Below the pieces are notes generated by a model. That model ran no database searches, had not been told where the DNA came from, and worked only from the letters and a program-made list of their open reading frames with translations. A stretch of 64,000 bases of DNA. It comes from Panulirus ornatus (taxonomy: Eukaryota; Arthropoda; Malacostraca; Decapoda; Palinuridae). Below are positions 33,501 through 45,221 of this stretch, in pieces; position 1 is the stretch's first letter; every line of letters starts with the position of its first letter. Position numbers and translations under genes: made by a program. The DNA lies in NCBI RefSeq assembly GCF_036320965.1, contig NC_092225.1:52186868-52250867 (forward strand), read 5' to 3'.

Positions 33501-33640
33501 GATAGGGAGCTATGGTTTTGGTGCATTACACATGACAGCTAGTGAATGGATGCAAGTGGATGGGACCTGTCTGTGTTGTTCCTGGTACTACCTTGCCAAC
33601 ACAAGAAATGGATATCAAGTATGAAAAAAAGGTCCCACCC
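30560..33640 (+). mobile_element. Ancient, near full-length RTE-like LINE with ancestral tail
   Basis: Begins in the 5' UTR (TTTCAATTTCTAAAATAAGG at about 30580) and carries the endonuclease start (GGGGTGTCTAAACTCTGTGT) and heavily frameshifted linker and RT. Short frames survive at 32110-32355 (RGCVDQVFALRKVCKK), 32324-32521 (FMDLEKAYKVDRDALWKVLR) and 33175-33408 (SEERLKMRIYVSEVEE, WKDGVKKIL). Its 3' UTR ends shortly after ACAGCTAGTGAATGGATGCA with CTACCTTGCCAACACAAGAA and ATGGATATCAAGTATGAAAA. That terminus is the one found in the short elements and not the terminus of groups A and B, which places this copy in an older branch. Confidence 0.85.
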
Positions 33641-34727
33641 CTAATTTTGTACACTTAGCAAATTTTGATGCAAAGACAAGAAGGGGGAATGTGGACTTCT
33701 CCTTCCTGTTCATTAAAATTAGAAAAGAAGTTTATTTGAATTTAAAAAAACTAAAAAGATAGTCACCTAATATAGGGCAGAATGCTTCAGTCACACTTCA
33801 AGAATATAATGTGTGTGCATTAATTTTGTGCAATTTCTTCACCCATAATATAGTTACTGAACAGTATTTTTGTAATTTCTGAAAGAAAATAATCAACTTT
33901 CCAAAGTCTTTAAAAGAAGAATTTCATTAGAACTCAAAATTATATTCACCTTGAATAAGTAAGCTGTATTATGACTTATGACTATGTCAAGGAAGTATAT
34001 CATTCACTTTTTAATCACTCCTTTCTTGAATCAATATTCTTTTTATACATTTATTCAATTTCCTTAATCGTGACTCAATTCATTCTCATAACGTCTCTTC
34101 CAGTTCCAAGTAACCACTAAATATTGTAAATCTGGAATTTCCTCATTTCATATTCAGTACTCTCTCCTGACTTCAAACCAAATCTCTCCTGTATTAGTAC
34201 TACGGTATCTCATGAATTTTTATTTTGCTTTTGCAGTATTTCCCTCAAATCATGCTTCCAGTTTTATGATAATCCATCTAAATCACCAGCAGTCTATCTC
34301 AAGTTCAGATCATCACGAAATGCATATTATAGGGCAAAAATGAAATTCTTTATCTTATTTTCTTGTTACTGACACTGGTTTGTGGTAGAAAGCAAAGATG
34401 TTTACTTTAATGAATCACATATGAAGACTTCTTCAAATTAACCATAATGAAAAGAAAAATAAGAGAGTAACCATGATCTTTAAAATGAAATATGAACGAA
34501 ATATTGTCCTTAATCTTTAAAAACTGTCGTTATAACATAACTTGCACATGAGCTCATTTACTGCTTTCTCATAAACTAAATAAAGTATAATTTAATATGT
34601 TTTCTTTATATAATCAAGAGGTTATCAACACAATGTGTTTATACAAGTATCATTATGATTTTAATGAAATCTAAATATATGAATATACAAACTGTTAACT
34701 ATGTATCTATCTGTCTATATCTCTGAA
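33641..34727. other. AT-rich stretch, nothing recognised
   Basis: Low-GC sequence with no gene, RNA or repeat copy that I can support. Confidence 0.5.
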
Positions 34728-35172
34728 GGAGTCATGCGGGGAGTGCTCATCCTCCTCAAATGCTCAGATTGGGGTGTCTAAATGTGTGTGGATGTAACCA
34801 AGATGAGAAAAAAGAGAGATAGGTAGTATGTTTGAGGAAAGGAACCTGGATGTTTTGGTTCTGAGTGAAACGAAGCTCAAGGGTAAAGGGGAAGAGTGGT
34901 TTGGGAATGTCTTGGGAGTACAGTCAGGGGTTAGTGAGAGGACAAGAGCAAGGGAAGGAGTAGCACTACTGAAATAGGAGTGGTGGGAGTATGTGATACA
35001 GTGTAAGAAAAACTCTACATTGATATGGGTAAAACTGAAAGTTGATGGAGACAGATGGGTGATTATTGGTGCATATGCACCTGGGCATGAGAAGAAAGAT
35101 CATGAGAGGCAAGTGTTTTGGGAGCAGCTGAATCAGTGTGTTAGTGGTTTTGATGCATGAGACCGGGTTATA

Positions 35173-35559
35173 GTGATGGGCGATTTGAATGCAAAGGTGA
35201 GTAATGTGGCAGTTGAGGGAATAATTGGTGTACATGGGGTGTTCAGTGTTGTAAATGGAAATGGTGAAGAGCTTGTAGATTTATGTGCTGAAAAAGGACT
35301 GGTGATTGGGAATACCTGGTTTAAAAAGAGAGATATACATAAGTATACGTATGTAAGTAGGAGAGATGGCCAGAGAGTGTTACTGGATTACATGTTAATT
35401 GATAGGCATGCAAAAGAGAGACTTTTGGATGTTAATGTGCTGAGAGGTGCAACTGGAGGGATATCTGATCATTATCTTGTGGAGGCGAAGGTGAAGATTT
35501 GTAGAGGTTTTCAGAAAAGAAGAGAATGTTGGGGTGAGGAGAGTGGTAAGAGTAAGTGA
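35173..35559 (+). pseudogene. LINE endonuclease, C-terminal half
   Basis: Open frame with MGDLNAKVSNVAVEGIIGVH, GLVIGNTWFKKRDIHKYTYV, LLDYMLIDRHAKERLLDVNV and the SDHYLVEAKV motif. It ends at a frameshift in RRECWGEE where other copies read RRENVGVKR. Confidence 0.85.
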
Positions 35560-35922
35560 GCTTGGGAAGGAGACCTGTGTGAGGAAGTACCTGGAGAGAC
35601 TGAGTACAGAACGGAAAAAGGTGAGAAGCATGGGAGATGGGCAGATTAGAAAGGGTAGTGAGTGGTGGGATGAAGAAGTAAGAGTATTAGTGAAGGAGAA
35701 GAGAGAGGCATTTGGACGATTTTTGCAGGGAAATAATGCAAATGAGTGGGAGATGTATAAAAGAAAAGAGGCAGGAGGTCAAGAGAAAGGTGCAAGAGGC
35801 GAAAAAGAGGGCAAACGAGAGTTGAGATGAGAGAGTATCATTAAATTTTAGGGAAAATAAAAAGATGTTTTGGAAGGAGGTAAATAAAGTGCATAAGATA
35901 AGGGGGCAAATGGAAAACTTCA

Positions 35923-37638
35923 GTGAAGGGGGCTAATGGGGAGGTGATGACAAGTAGTGGTGATGTGAGAAGAAGATGGAGTGAGTATTTTGAAGGTTTG
36001 TTGAATGTGTTTGATGATAGAGTGGCAGATATAGGTTGTTTTGGTCGAGGTGGTGTGCAAAGTGAGAGGGTTAGGGAGAATGATTTGGTAAACAGAGAAG
36101 AGGTAGTAAAAGCTTTACGGAAGATGAAAGCTGGCAAGGCAGCAGGTTTGGATGGTATTGCAGTGGAATTTATTAAAAAAGGGGGTGACTATATTGTTGA
36201 CTGGTTAGTAAGGTTATTTAATGTATGTATTATTCATGGTGAGGTGCCTGAGGATTGGCAGAATGCTTGCATAGTGCCATTGTACAAAGGCAAAGGGGAC
36301 AAAAGTGTGTGCTCAAATTACAGAGGTATAAGTTTGTTGAGTATTCCTTGGAAATTATATGGGAGGGTATTGATTGAGAGGGTGAAGGCATGTATGACAG
36401 AGCATCAGACTGGGGAAGAGCAGTGTGGTTTCAGAAGTGGTAGAGGATGTGTGGATCAGGTGTTTGCTTTGAAGAACGTATGTGAGAAATACTTAGAAAA
36501 GCAAATGGATATGTATTTAGCATTTATGGATCTGGAGAAGGCATATGACAGAGTTGATAGAGATGCTCTGTGGAAGGTATTAAGAATATATGGTGTGGGA
36601 GGCAAGTTGTTAGAAGCAGTGAAAAGTTTTTATCAAGGATGTAAGGCATGTGTACATGTAGGAAGAGAGGAAAGTGATTGGTTCTCAGTGAATGTAGGTT
36701 TGCAGCAGGGGTGTGTGATGTCTCCATGGTTGTTTAATTTGTTTATGGATGGGGTTGTTAGGGAGGTGAATGGAAGAGTTTTGGAAAGAGGGGTAAGTAT
36801 ACAGTCTGTTGTGGATGAAAGAGATTGGGAAGTGAGTCAGTTGTCGTTCACTGATGACACAGCGCTGGTGGCTGATTCATGTAAGAAACTGCAGAAGCTG
36901 GTGACTGAGTTTGGTAAAGTGTGTGAAAGAAGAAAGCTGAGAGTAAATGTGAATAAGAGCAAGGTTATTAGGTACAGTAGGGTTGAGGATCAAGTCAATT
37001 GGGAGGTAAGTCTGAATGGAGAGAAACTGGAGGAAGTGAAGTGTTTTAGATGTCTGGGAGTGGATTTGGCAGCGGATGGAACCATGGAAGCGGAAGTGAA
37101 TCACAGGGTGGGGGAGAGGGCGAAAGTTTTGGGAGCGTTGAAGAATGTGTGGAAGTCAAGAACATTATCTCGGAAAGCAAAAATGGGTATGTTTGAAGGA
37201 ATAGTGGTTCCAACAATGTTATATGGTTGCAAGGTGTGGGCTATGGATAGAGTTGTGCGGAGGAGGGTGGATGTGCTGGAAATGAGATGTTTGAGGACAA
37301 TATGTGGTGTGAGGTGGTTTGATCGAGTAAGTAATGTAAGGGTAAGAGAGAAGTGTGGTAATAAAAAGAGTGTGGTTGAGAGAGCCAAAGAGGGTGTTTT
37401 GAAATGGTTTGGTCACATGGAGAGAATGAGTGAGGAAAGATTGACCAAGAGAATATATGTGTCAGAGGTGGAGGGAACGAGAAGTGGGAGACCAAATTGG
37501 AGAAGGAAAGATGGAGTGAAAAAGATTTTGAGTGATCAGGGCCTGAACATGCAGGAGGGTGAAAGGCGTGCAAGGAATGTAGTGAACTGGAACGATGTGG
37601 TATACCCGGGTCGATGTGCTGTCAATGGATTGAACTAG
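35923..37638 (+). pseudogene. LINE reverse transcriptase, open 571-codon frame
   Basis: Open from the end of the linker through all RT motifs to the end of the C-terminal block: AGLDGIAVEFIKKGGD, FMDLEKAYDRVD, GLQQGCVMSPWLFNLF, then the catalytic box, and finally VNGLN followed by TAG. The motif C box reads SFTDDTALVADS. The usual FADD has become FTDD, the two aspartates being kept, and GLRQG has become GLQQG, so activity is doubtful even though the frame is open. The last residues QGM are lost to the CAG to TAG change. Confidence 0.9.
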
Positions 37639-38061
37639 GGCATGTGAAGCGTCTGGGGTAAACCATGGAAAATTCTGTGGGGCCTGGATGTGGAAAGGGA
37701 GCTGTGGTTTTGGTGCATTATTACATCACAGCTAGAGACGGAGTGTGAACGAATGTGGCCTTTGTTGTCTTTTCCTAGCGCTACATCGCCTACATGATGG
37801 GGGAGGGGGTTGTTATTTCATGTGTGGCGAGGTGGCGATGGGAATGAATAAAGGCAGATGGTATGAATTATTTACATGTGTATATATGTATATGTCTGTG
37901 TGTGTATATGTATGTATACGTTGAGATGTATAGGTATGTATATGTGCGTGTGTGGACATGTATGTATATACAAGTGTATGTGGGTGGGTTGGGCCATTCT
38001 TTTGTCTGTTTCCTTGCGCTAACTCACTAACGTGGGAGACATCGACAAAGCAAAATAAATA

Positions 38062-39872
38062 TAAATAAAAAACAGATGTTTTGGAAGGAGGTAAATAAAA
38101 TGCATAAAACAAGAGAACAAATGGGAACATCGGTGAAGGAGGCAAATGGTGAGGTAATAACAAGTAGTGGTGAAGTGAGAGGGAGATGGAGTGAGCATTT
38201 TGAAGGTTTGTTGAATGTGTTTGATGACAGAGTGGCAGACATAGGGTGTTTTGGTTGAGGTGGTGTGCGAAGTGATAGGGTCAGGGAGAATGATTTGGTA
38301 AACAGAGAAGAGGTAGTGAAAGCTTTGCAGGAGATGAAAGCCAGCAAGGTGGCAGGTTTGGATGGTATTGCTGTGTTATTTATTAAAAAATGGGGTGACT
38401 GTGTTGTTGATTGGTTGATGAGGATATTCAATGAATGTATGGTGAAATGCATGCATAGTGCCACTGAACAAAGGTAAAGGGGATAAAGGTGAGTGCTCAA
38501 ATTACAGAGGTATAAGTTTGTTGAGTATTCTTGGGAAATTATATGGGGGGTTATAGATTGAGAGGGTCAAGGCATGTACAGACCATCAGACTGGGGAGAG
38601 CAGTGTGGTTTCATTAGTGGTAGAGGATGTGTGGATCAGGTGTTTACTTTGAAGAATGTATGAGAAATACTTAGAAAAACAGATGGATTCGTATGTAGCA
38701 TTTATGGATCTGGAGAAGGCATATGATGGACTTGATAGAGATGCTCTATGTGAAGTATTAAGAGTATATGGCGTGGGAGGTAAGTTGCTTGAAGCAGTGA
38801 AAAGTTTTTATAATAGAGGATGTAAGGCATGTGTACGAGTAGGAAGAGAGGAAAGTGATTGGTTCCCAGTGAATGTCGGTCTGTGGCAGGGGTGCGTGAT
38901 GTCTCCATGGTTGTTTAATTTGTTTAGGGATGGGGATGTTAGGGAGGTGAATGCAAGAGTTTTGGAGAGAGGGGCAAGTATGCAGTCTTGTTGTGGATGA
39001 GAGGGCTTAGGAAGTGAGTCAGTTGTTGTTCACTGATAATACAGCGCTGGTTGCTGATTTTGGGTGAGAAACTGCAGAAGTTGATGACTGAGTTTGGTAA
39101 AGTGTTTGAAAGAAGAAAGCTGAGAGTAAATGTGAATAAGAGCAAGGTTATTAGGTTCAGTAGGGCTGAGGGACAAGTCAGTTGGGAGGTAAGTTTGAAT
39201 GGAGAAAAACTGGAGGAAGTGTAGTGTTTTAGATATCTGGGAGTGGATTTGGCAGCGGATGGAACCATGGAAGCGGAAGTAAGTCACACGGTGGGGAGCA
39301 GCTGAAGGTTCTTGGAGCATTGAAGAATGTGTGGAAGGCGAGAATGTTATCTTGGAGAGGAAAAATGGGTATATTTGAAGGAATGGTGGTTCCAACAATG
39401 TTATATGGTTGTGAGGCATGGGCTATAGATAGGGTTGTGCGGAGGGGTGGATGTGTTGGAAATGAGATGTTTGAGGACAATATGTGGTGTGAGGTGGTTT
39501 GATCAAATAAGTAATAATAGGGTAAGAGAGATGTGTGGTAATAAAAAGAATGTTGTATAGATAGCAGAAGAGGGTGTATTGAAATGGTTTGGTCACATGG
39601 AGAGAATGAGTGAGGAAAGATTGACAAATAGGATATGTGTCAGAGGTGGAAGGAACAAGAAGTGGGAGACCAAATAGGAAGTGGAAGGATGGAGTGAAAA
39701 ACATTTTGAGCAATTCTGGCCTGAACATACAGGAGGGTGAAAGGCGTGCAAGGAATAGAGTGAATTGGAACGATGTGGTATACCGGGGTGGACTTGCTGC
39801 CAATGGATTGAACCAGGGCATGTGAAGTGTCTGGGGTAAACTACTGAAAATTTTATGAGCCTTGGACGTTGA
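38062..39872 (+). mobile_element. RTE-like LINE fragment, truncated at both ends
   Basis: Starts directly behind the tail of the previous copy at codons for MFWKEVNKMHKTREQMGTSV, passes through RT and C-terminal block in several frames (38076-38258, 38265-38477, 38656-39000, 39320-39502, 39637-39825) and stops in the early 3' UTR (GAGCCTTGGACGTTGAAGGG). The many frameshifts make it older than its neighbours. The 3' tail is absent, which target-primed insertion does not readily explain. Confidence 0.85.
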
Positions 39873-39885
39873 AGGGGATGAAAAC

Positions 39886-40436
39886 TGCTAACCCACTCTC
39901 TCAGCTGCTCGCAAAACACTTGCCTCTCATGATCAGGTGCATAGGCCCCAATAATCACCCATCTCTCTCCATCCACTTTCAGTTTTACCCATATCAATCT
40001 AGAGTTTACTTTCTTACACTCTATCACATACTCCCACAACTCCTGTTTCAGGAGTAGTGCTTCTCCTTTCTTTGCTCTTATTCTCTCACCAACCCCTGAC
40101 TCTATTCCCAAAACATTCCCAAACCACTCTTCCCCTTTACCATTGAGCTTCATTTCACTCAGAGCGAAAACATCCAGGTTCCTTTCCTGGAATATACTAC
40201 CTGTCTCTCCTTTTTTCTCATCTTGGTTACATCCACACACATTTAGACACCCCAATCTGAGCCTTCGAGGAGGATGAGCACTCCCCACGTGACTCCTTCT
40301 TCTGTTTCCCCTTTTAGAAAGTTAAAATACATGGAGGGGAGGGTTTCTAGCCCCCCGCTCCCGTCCCCTTTAGTCGCCTTTTACGACACGCAGGGAATGT
40401 ATGAGAAGTATTCTTTCTCCCCTATCCCCAGGGGAT
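39886..40436 (-). mobile_element. LINE 5' end (5' UTR and endonuclease start), inverted
   Basis: On the minus strand this reads from the 5' head at about 40430 through the 5' UTR into the endonuclease (frame 39593-40288: RLRLGCLNVCGCNQDEKKGE, SIFQERNLDVFALSEMKLNG, GAYAPDHERQVF), and stops at about 39886 near REWVSSF. It lies head-to-head with the + strand copy that follows. The two share the endonuclease segment from QELWEYV to the QL.(E/Q).VS.F region, so that part is present twice. Confidence 0.88.
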
Positions 40437-40445
40437 AGGGGAGAA
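40415..40445. repeat. Perfect 15-bp palindrome at a head-to-head LINE junction
   Basis: TTCTCCCCTATCCCC (40415-40429), one A, then GGGGATAGGGGAGAA (40431-40445). It consists of two LINE heads facing outward from a point; the right one is only 15 bp long before the sequence jumps into the endonuclease at about 40452. Confidence 0.92.
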
Positions 40446-40451
40446 TATATA

Positions 40452-43400
40452 CAGGAGTTGTGGGAGTATGTGGTAGAGTGTAAGAAAGTAAATTCTAGAT
40501 TGGTATGGGTAAAACTGAAAGCTGATGGAGAGAGATGGATGATTATTGGTGCATATGCACCTGGGCATGAGAAGAGAGATCATGAGAGGCAAGTGTTTTG
40601 GGAGCAGCTGAATCAGTGTGTAAGTGGTTTTGATACACAAGACCAGGTTATAGTGATGGGCGATTTGAATGCAAAGGTGAGTAATGTGGCAGTTGAGGGA
40701 ATAATTGGTATACATGGGGTGTTCAGTGTTGTAAATGGAAATGGTGAAGAGCTTGTAGATTTATGTGCTGAAAAAGGACTGGTGATTGGGAATACCTGGT
40801 TTAAAAAGAGAGATATACATAAGTATACGTATGTAAGTAGGAGAGATGGCCAGAGAGCGTTACTGGATTACGTGTTAATTGATAGGCGTGCGAAAGAGAG
40901 ACTTTTGGATGTTAATGTGCTGAGAGGTGCAACTGGAGGGATGTCTGATCATTATCTTGTGGAGGCAAAGGTGAAGATTTGTATGGGTTTTCAGAAAAGA
41001 AGAGAGAATGTTGGGGTGAAGAGAGTGGTGAGAGTAAGTGAGCATGGGAAGGAGACTTGTGTGAGGAAGTACCAGGAGAGACTGAGTACAGAATGGAAAA
41101 AGGTGATAACAAAGGAGGTAAGGGTAGTGGGGGAGGAATGGGATGTATTTAGGGAAGCAGTGATGGCTTGCACAAAAGATGCTTGTGGCATGAGAAGCGT
41201 GGGAAGTGGGTTGATTAGAAAGGTAGTGAGTGGTGGGATGAAGAAGTAAGATTATTAGTGAAAGAGAAGAGAGAGGCATTTGGACGATTTTTGCATGGAA
41301 AAAATGCAAATGAGTGGGAGATGTATAAAAGAAAGAGGCAGGAGGTCAAGAGAAAGGTGCAAGAGGTGAAAAAGAGGGCAAATGAGAGTTGGAGTGAGAG
41401 AGTATCATTAAATTTTAGGGAGAATAAAAAGATGTTTTGGAAGGAGGTAAATAAAGTGCATAACACAAGAGAGCAAATGGGAACTTCAGTGAAGGGGGCT
41501 AATGGGGAGGTGATAACAAGTAGTGGTGATGTGAGAAGGAGATGGAGTGAGTATTTTGAAGGTTTGTTGAATGTGTTTGATGATAGAGTGGCAGATATAG
41601 GGTGTTTTGTTCAAGGTGGTGTGCAAAGTGAGAGGGTTAGGGAAAATGATTTGGTAAACAGAGAAGAGGTAGTAAAAGCTTTGCGGAAGATGAAAGCCGG
41701 AAATGCAGCAGGTTTGGATGGTATTGCAGTGGAATTTATTAAAAAAGGGGGTGACTATATTGTTGACTGGTTAGTAAGGTTATTTAATGTATGTATTATT
41801 CATGGTGAGGTGCCTGAGGATTGGCAGAATGCTTGCATAGTGCCATTGTACAAAGGCAAAGGGGATAAGAGTGAGTGCTCAAATTACAGAGGTATAAGTT
41901 TGTTGAGTATTCCTTGGAAATTATATGGGAGGGTATTGATTGAGAGGGTGAAGGCATGTATGACAGAGCATCAGATTGGGGAAGAGCAGTGTGGTTTCAG
42001 AAGTGGTAGAGGGTGTGTGGATCAGGTGTTTCCTTTGAAGAATGTATGTGAGAAATACTTAGAAAAGCAAATGGATTTGTATGTAGCATTTATGGATCTG
42101 GAGAAGGCATATGATAGAGTTGATAGAGATGCTCTGTGGAAGGTATTGAGAATATATGGTGTGGGAGGCAAGTTGTTAGAAGCAGTGAAAAGTTTTTATC
42201 GAGGATGTAAGGAATGTGTACGTGCAGGAAGAGAGGAAAGTGATTGGTTCTCAGTGAATGTAGGTTTGCGGCAGGGGTGTGTGATGTCTCCATGGTTGTT
42301 TAATTTGTTTATGGATGGGGTCGTTAGGGAGGTGAATGGAAAAGTTTTGGAAAGAGGTGCAAGTATGCAGTCTGTTGTGGATGAGAGAGCTTGGGAAGTG
42401 AGTCAGTTGTTGTTCGCTGATGATACAGCGCTGGTGGCTGATTCATGTGAGAAACTGCAGAAGCTGGTGACTGAGTTTGGTAAAGTGTGTGAAAGAAGAA
42501 AGTTAAGAGTAAATGTGAATAAGAGCAAGGTTATTAGGTACAGTAGGGTTGAGGGTCAAGTCAATTGGGAGGTAAGTTTGAATGGAGAAAAACTGGAGTA
42601 GTAAAGTGTTTTAGATATCTGGGAGTGGATCTGGCCGCGGATGGAACCATGGAAGCGGAAGTGAATCATAGGGTGGGGGAGGGGGCGAAAATTCTGGAAG
42701 CCTTGAAGAATGTTTGGAAGTCGAGAACATTATCTCGGAAAGCAAAAATGGGTATGTTTGAAGGAATAGTGGTTCCAACAATGTTGTATGGTTGCGAGGT
42801 GTGGGCTATGGATAGAGTTGTGCACAGGAGGGTGGATGTGCTGAAAGTGAGATGTTTGAGGACAATATGTGGTGTGAAGTGGTTTGATCGAGTAAGTAAT
42901 AATAGGGTAAGAGAGATGTGTGGTAATAAAAAGAGTGTGGTTGAGAGAGCAGAAGAGGGTGTTTTGAAATGGTTTGGTCACATGGAGAGAATGAGTGAGG
43001 AGAGATTGACCAAGAGGATATATGTATCTGAGGTGGAGGGAACGAGGAGAAGTGGGAGACCAAATTGGAGGTGGAAAGATGGAGTGAAAAAGATTTTGAG
43101 TGATCGGGGCCTGAACATGCAGGAGGGTGAAAGGCGTGCAAGGAATAGAGTGAACTGGAACGATGTGGTATACCGGGGTCGACGTGCTGTCAGTGGATTG
43201 AACCAGGGCATGTGAAGCCTCTGGGGTAAACCATGGAAAGTTCTGTGGGGCCTGGATGTGGAAAGAGAGCTGTGGTTTCGGTGCATTATTACATGACAGC
43301 TAGACTGAGTGTGAACGTATGAGGCCTTTGTTGTCTTTTCCTTGTGCTACCCCGCACACATGAGGGGGGAGGGGGTTGTTATTCCATGTGTGGCGAGGTG

Positions 43401-43618
43401 GCGATGGGAATAAATAAAGGCAGACAGTATGAATTATGTATATGTGTGTATATGTATATGTCTGTGTGTGTGTATATATATGTATACATTGAGATGTACA
43501 GGTATGTATATTTGAGTGTGTGGACGTGTATGTATATACATGTGTATGTGGGTGGGTTGGGCCATTCTTTCGTGTTTCCTTGCGCTACCTCACTTACGCG
43601 ACAAAGCAAAATAAATAA
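40452..43618 (+). mobile_element. RTE-like LINE, group B, well preserved copy
   Basis: Starts in the endonuclease at QELWEYVVECKKVNSRL and contains the rest of the ORF, the long 3' UTR and the tail, followed by (TA)n. Only two frameshifts break it: loss of bases in an A/G run near 41219 and near 42597 (EKLE then stop). It is the sister of the 34728-38058 copy by the KACMTEHQ insertion and shared residues (SIPWKLYG, GGDYIVDW, VCIIHGEVPEDWQNAC, VNG.VLERG). Confidence 0.93.
41258..42601 (+). pseudogene. LINE linker and reverse transcriptase, open 447-codon frame
   Basis: Carries the basic linker, the RT fingers, motif A (FMDLEKAYDRVD), motif B (GLRQGCVMSPWLFNLF) and an intact LLFADDTALVADS box, then VNVNKSKVI, before a frameshift at EKLE. 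The next frame, 42565-43215, continues with [39 protein letters not shown] and ends VSGLNQGM. Undoing the two frameshifts conceptually would leave a complete RT, so this copy is recent. Confidence 0.9.

Positions 43619-43622
<4 letters not shown>

Positions 43623-43684
<62 letters not shown>
43623..43684. repeat. (TA)n microsatellite
   Basis: Follows the LINE tail (AAATAAATAAATAAA) without a gap, about 60 bp. Confidence 0.97.
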
Positions 43685-43686
<2 letters not shown>

Positions 43687-43828
43687 TGGACAATCACATG
43701 TTTACCAAATGGCGTCCTACCTACGTCTCTTCGCTGTATATCAACTGGCTGTTATTTCTCTCTTGAGTCCCCCCAATGATGTGATGGGAACTTATTGTGT
43801 TTCATTTTCCCAGTGGACTCATAGGAAG

Positions 43829-43830
<2 letters not shown>
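43685..43830. repeat. 146-bp module between two TA tracts, unknown family
   Basis: Non-LINE sequence (begins CTTGGACAATCACATGTTTA, ends GTGGACTCATAGGAAGGA) lying exactly between two long (TA)n runs. I have an impression of having seen this phrase as a dispersed decapod repeat but cannot name a family. Confidence 0.4.

Positions 43831-43904
<74 letters not shown>
43831..43904. repeat. (TA)n microsatellite
   Basis: About 74 bp of pure TA. Confidence 0.97.
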
Positions 43905-43906
<2 letters not shown>

Positions 43907-45221
43907 CCATAAACACGTAGTATATCAACTAGTCGATACCCTTGTATAATTTATGTTTTAGGTTAAAAAATGAAAGGTGTACTTCCTGATGTGAGGTTTA
44001 CGACCGCAATGTGAGTGTCTCAGTTTACATCACAGTGATACGTAGCTACGTTGGCCTTTCATTCTAAATCATCTCTAACATGATTTACAAGTGAAAAGAG
44101 AGAGTAACACTTGAATGAAAATGTAAAATTCAACTTGCAATAGAAATTATGTCAGAAGCTTAATGGTACTGAGGAAGAGGTAGATAAATGATGTAGTGAT
44201 GTGGAGAGGAAAACTGGGTTTACAGTTGATAGTATACAGTCTGAGTACACAAAAAAAAAAGGTTGGCACTTAATATATAATACATAAAAGGATCTTGGGG
44301 AAAAGGTAACTGAAAATCCCACAAAAGAATACGATACTACTACAGTGGAGGGCTTAAGCACAAGGAAGGTCTGGGTTGAAACAAAAGTCTCGGGAGTTAT
44401 TATGAAGGATGTCATCTTTGAGACTTTGTGAGAGGACATGGAAAAGAAGTGATGATGATTGTAATACAACATGCGTTGACGTACCGAAATGGAGGTAGTA
44501 AAATACAGAACAGATACGGAGGGAGTTAGGCATTGAGGAAAAAAAAAGGAGAACAGCATTAATGAGCAAAATACATGGAAATGTTTAAGGTACACAAATT
44601 GGGAGGCGAGTGAGATGGTTAAGATGTTAGAGGGTTGAGTTTACATTAGCCACCGGTACCTGGGTTAACGTGAGTACTCTCATAATGTATGTGAGAAGTA
44701 CAAACCAGTATGGAAATAGGATTAATCTTGTGTCTCATGAAGTAGACTTTGTGTAGCGTCATTTATCACGTTCATTTATCTACTCAATTCTACAGTTTTT
44801 ATATACATACGTCTTTATGAAACCGAAACTCCTGTTACGACATACATCACAGAAAACGTTACCGAGATGTACGTTAACTGAAGTAAACGTTACAAGTATT
44901 CTCCCTCAACCATCCCCGTCACAACATTTTTACAATTTTAGTGAACCAGCCTCGGTGTGTTTATATAGCTACTATCAAACAAGCTAACAAGGTTTTAAGA
45001 GTCTTCATTAAGCATCTCGATACTATTATTAATGCACAACTTGGCAATTTTTTCATTTTATATAGGCACGACCTTTGACCTAACCTTCCGGGTCAAAGAT
45101 ACGGAATTAGATAAAGGTAAGAATGGACATCTAAACTAAAAACTGATGAAAAACCCATTGATTACAATTCCTCATATATATTTAAGGCTCACAGCTCTTG
45201 GGGGTCGCTGGAGACGACACA
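43905..45221. other. No recognised gene
   Basis: Sequence of intermediate GC content without a recognisable ORF or repeat copy. The 147-codon minus frame at 44152-44595 is Phe/Ser/Leu-rich and shows no domain; I treat it as chance. The 35/36-bp tandem array begins at the end. Confidence 0.4.

Larger units (their letters stand above)
34728..38058 (+). mobile_element. RTE-like LINE, group B, near full-length (lacks 5' UTR start)
   Basis: Starts at GAAGGAGTCATGCGGGGAGT in the late 5' UTR and runs to the complete long 3' UTR and tail. The endonuclease has two stops (an in-frame TAG near 34976 and CGA to TGA near 35158), a small deletion near 35010 and a 2-nt deletion near 35527. About 80 bp of the linker is missing near 35624. 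From 35923 the RT frame is intact. It shares a rare extra codon (KACMTEHQ) and SIPWKLYGR with the copy at 40452-43618, so the two are sisters. Confidence 0.92.

Noticed and set aside
40401..40451. Extra N-terminal residues of the frame starting at 40401
   Set aside because: These residues read through the palindromic junction of two LINE heads; the real endonuclease similarity starts at about 40452.
44152..44595. 147-codon minus-strand ORF as a host gene
   Set aside because: Phe/Ser-rich with no domain, no splice context and an overlapping alternative frame of similar quality.
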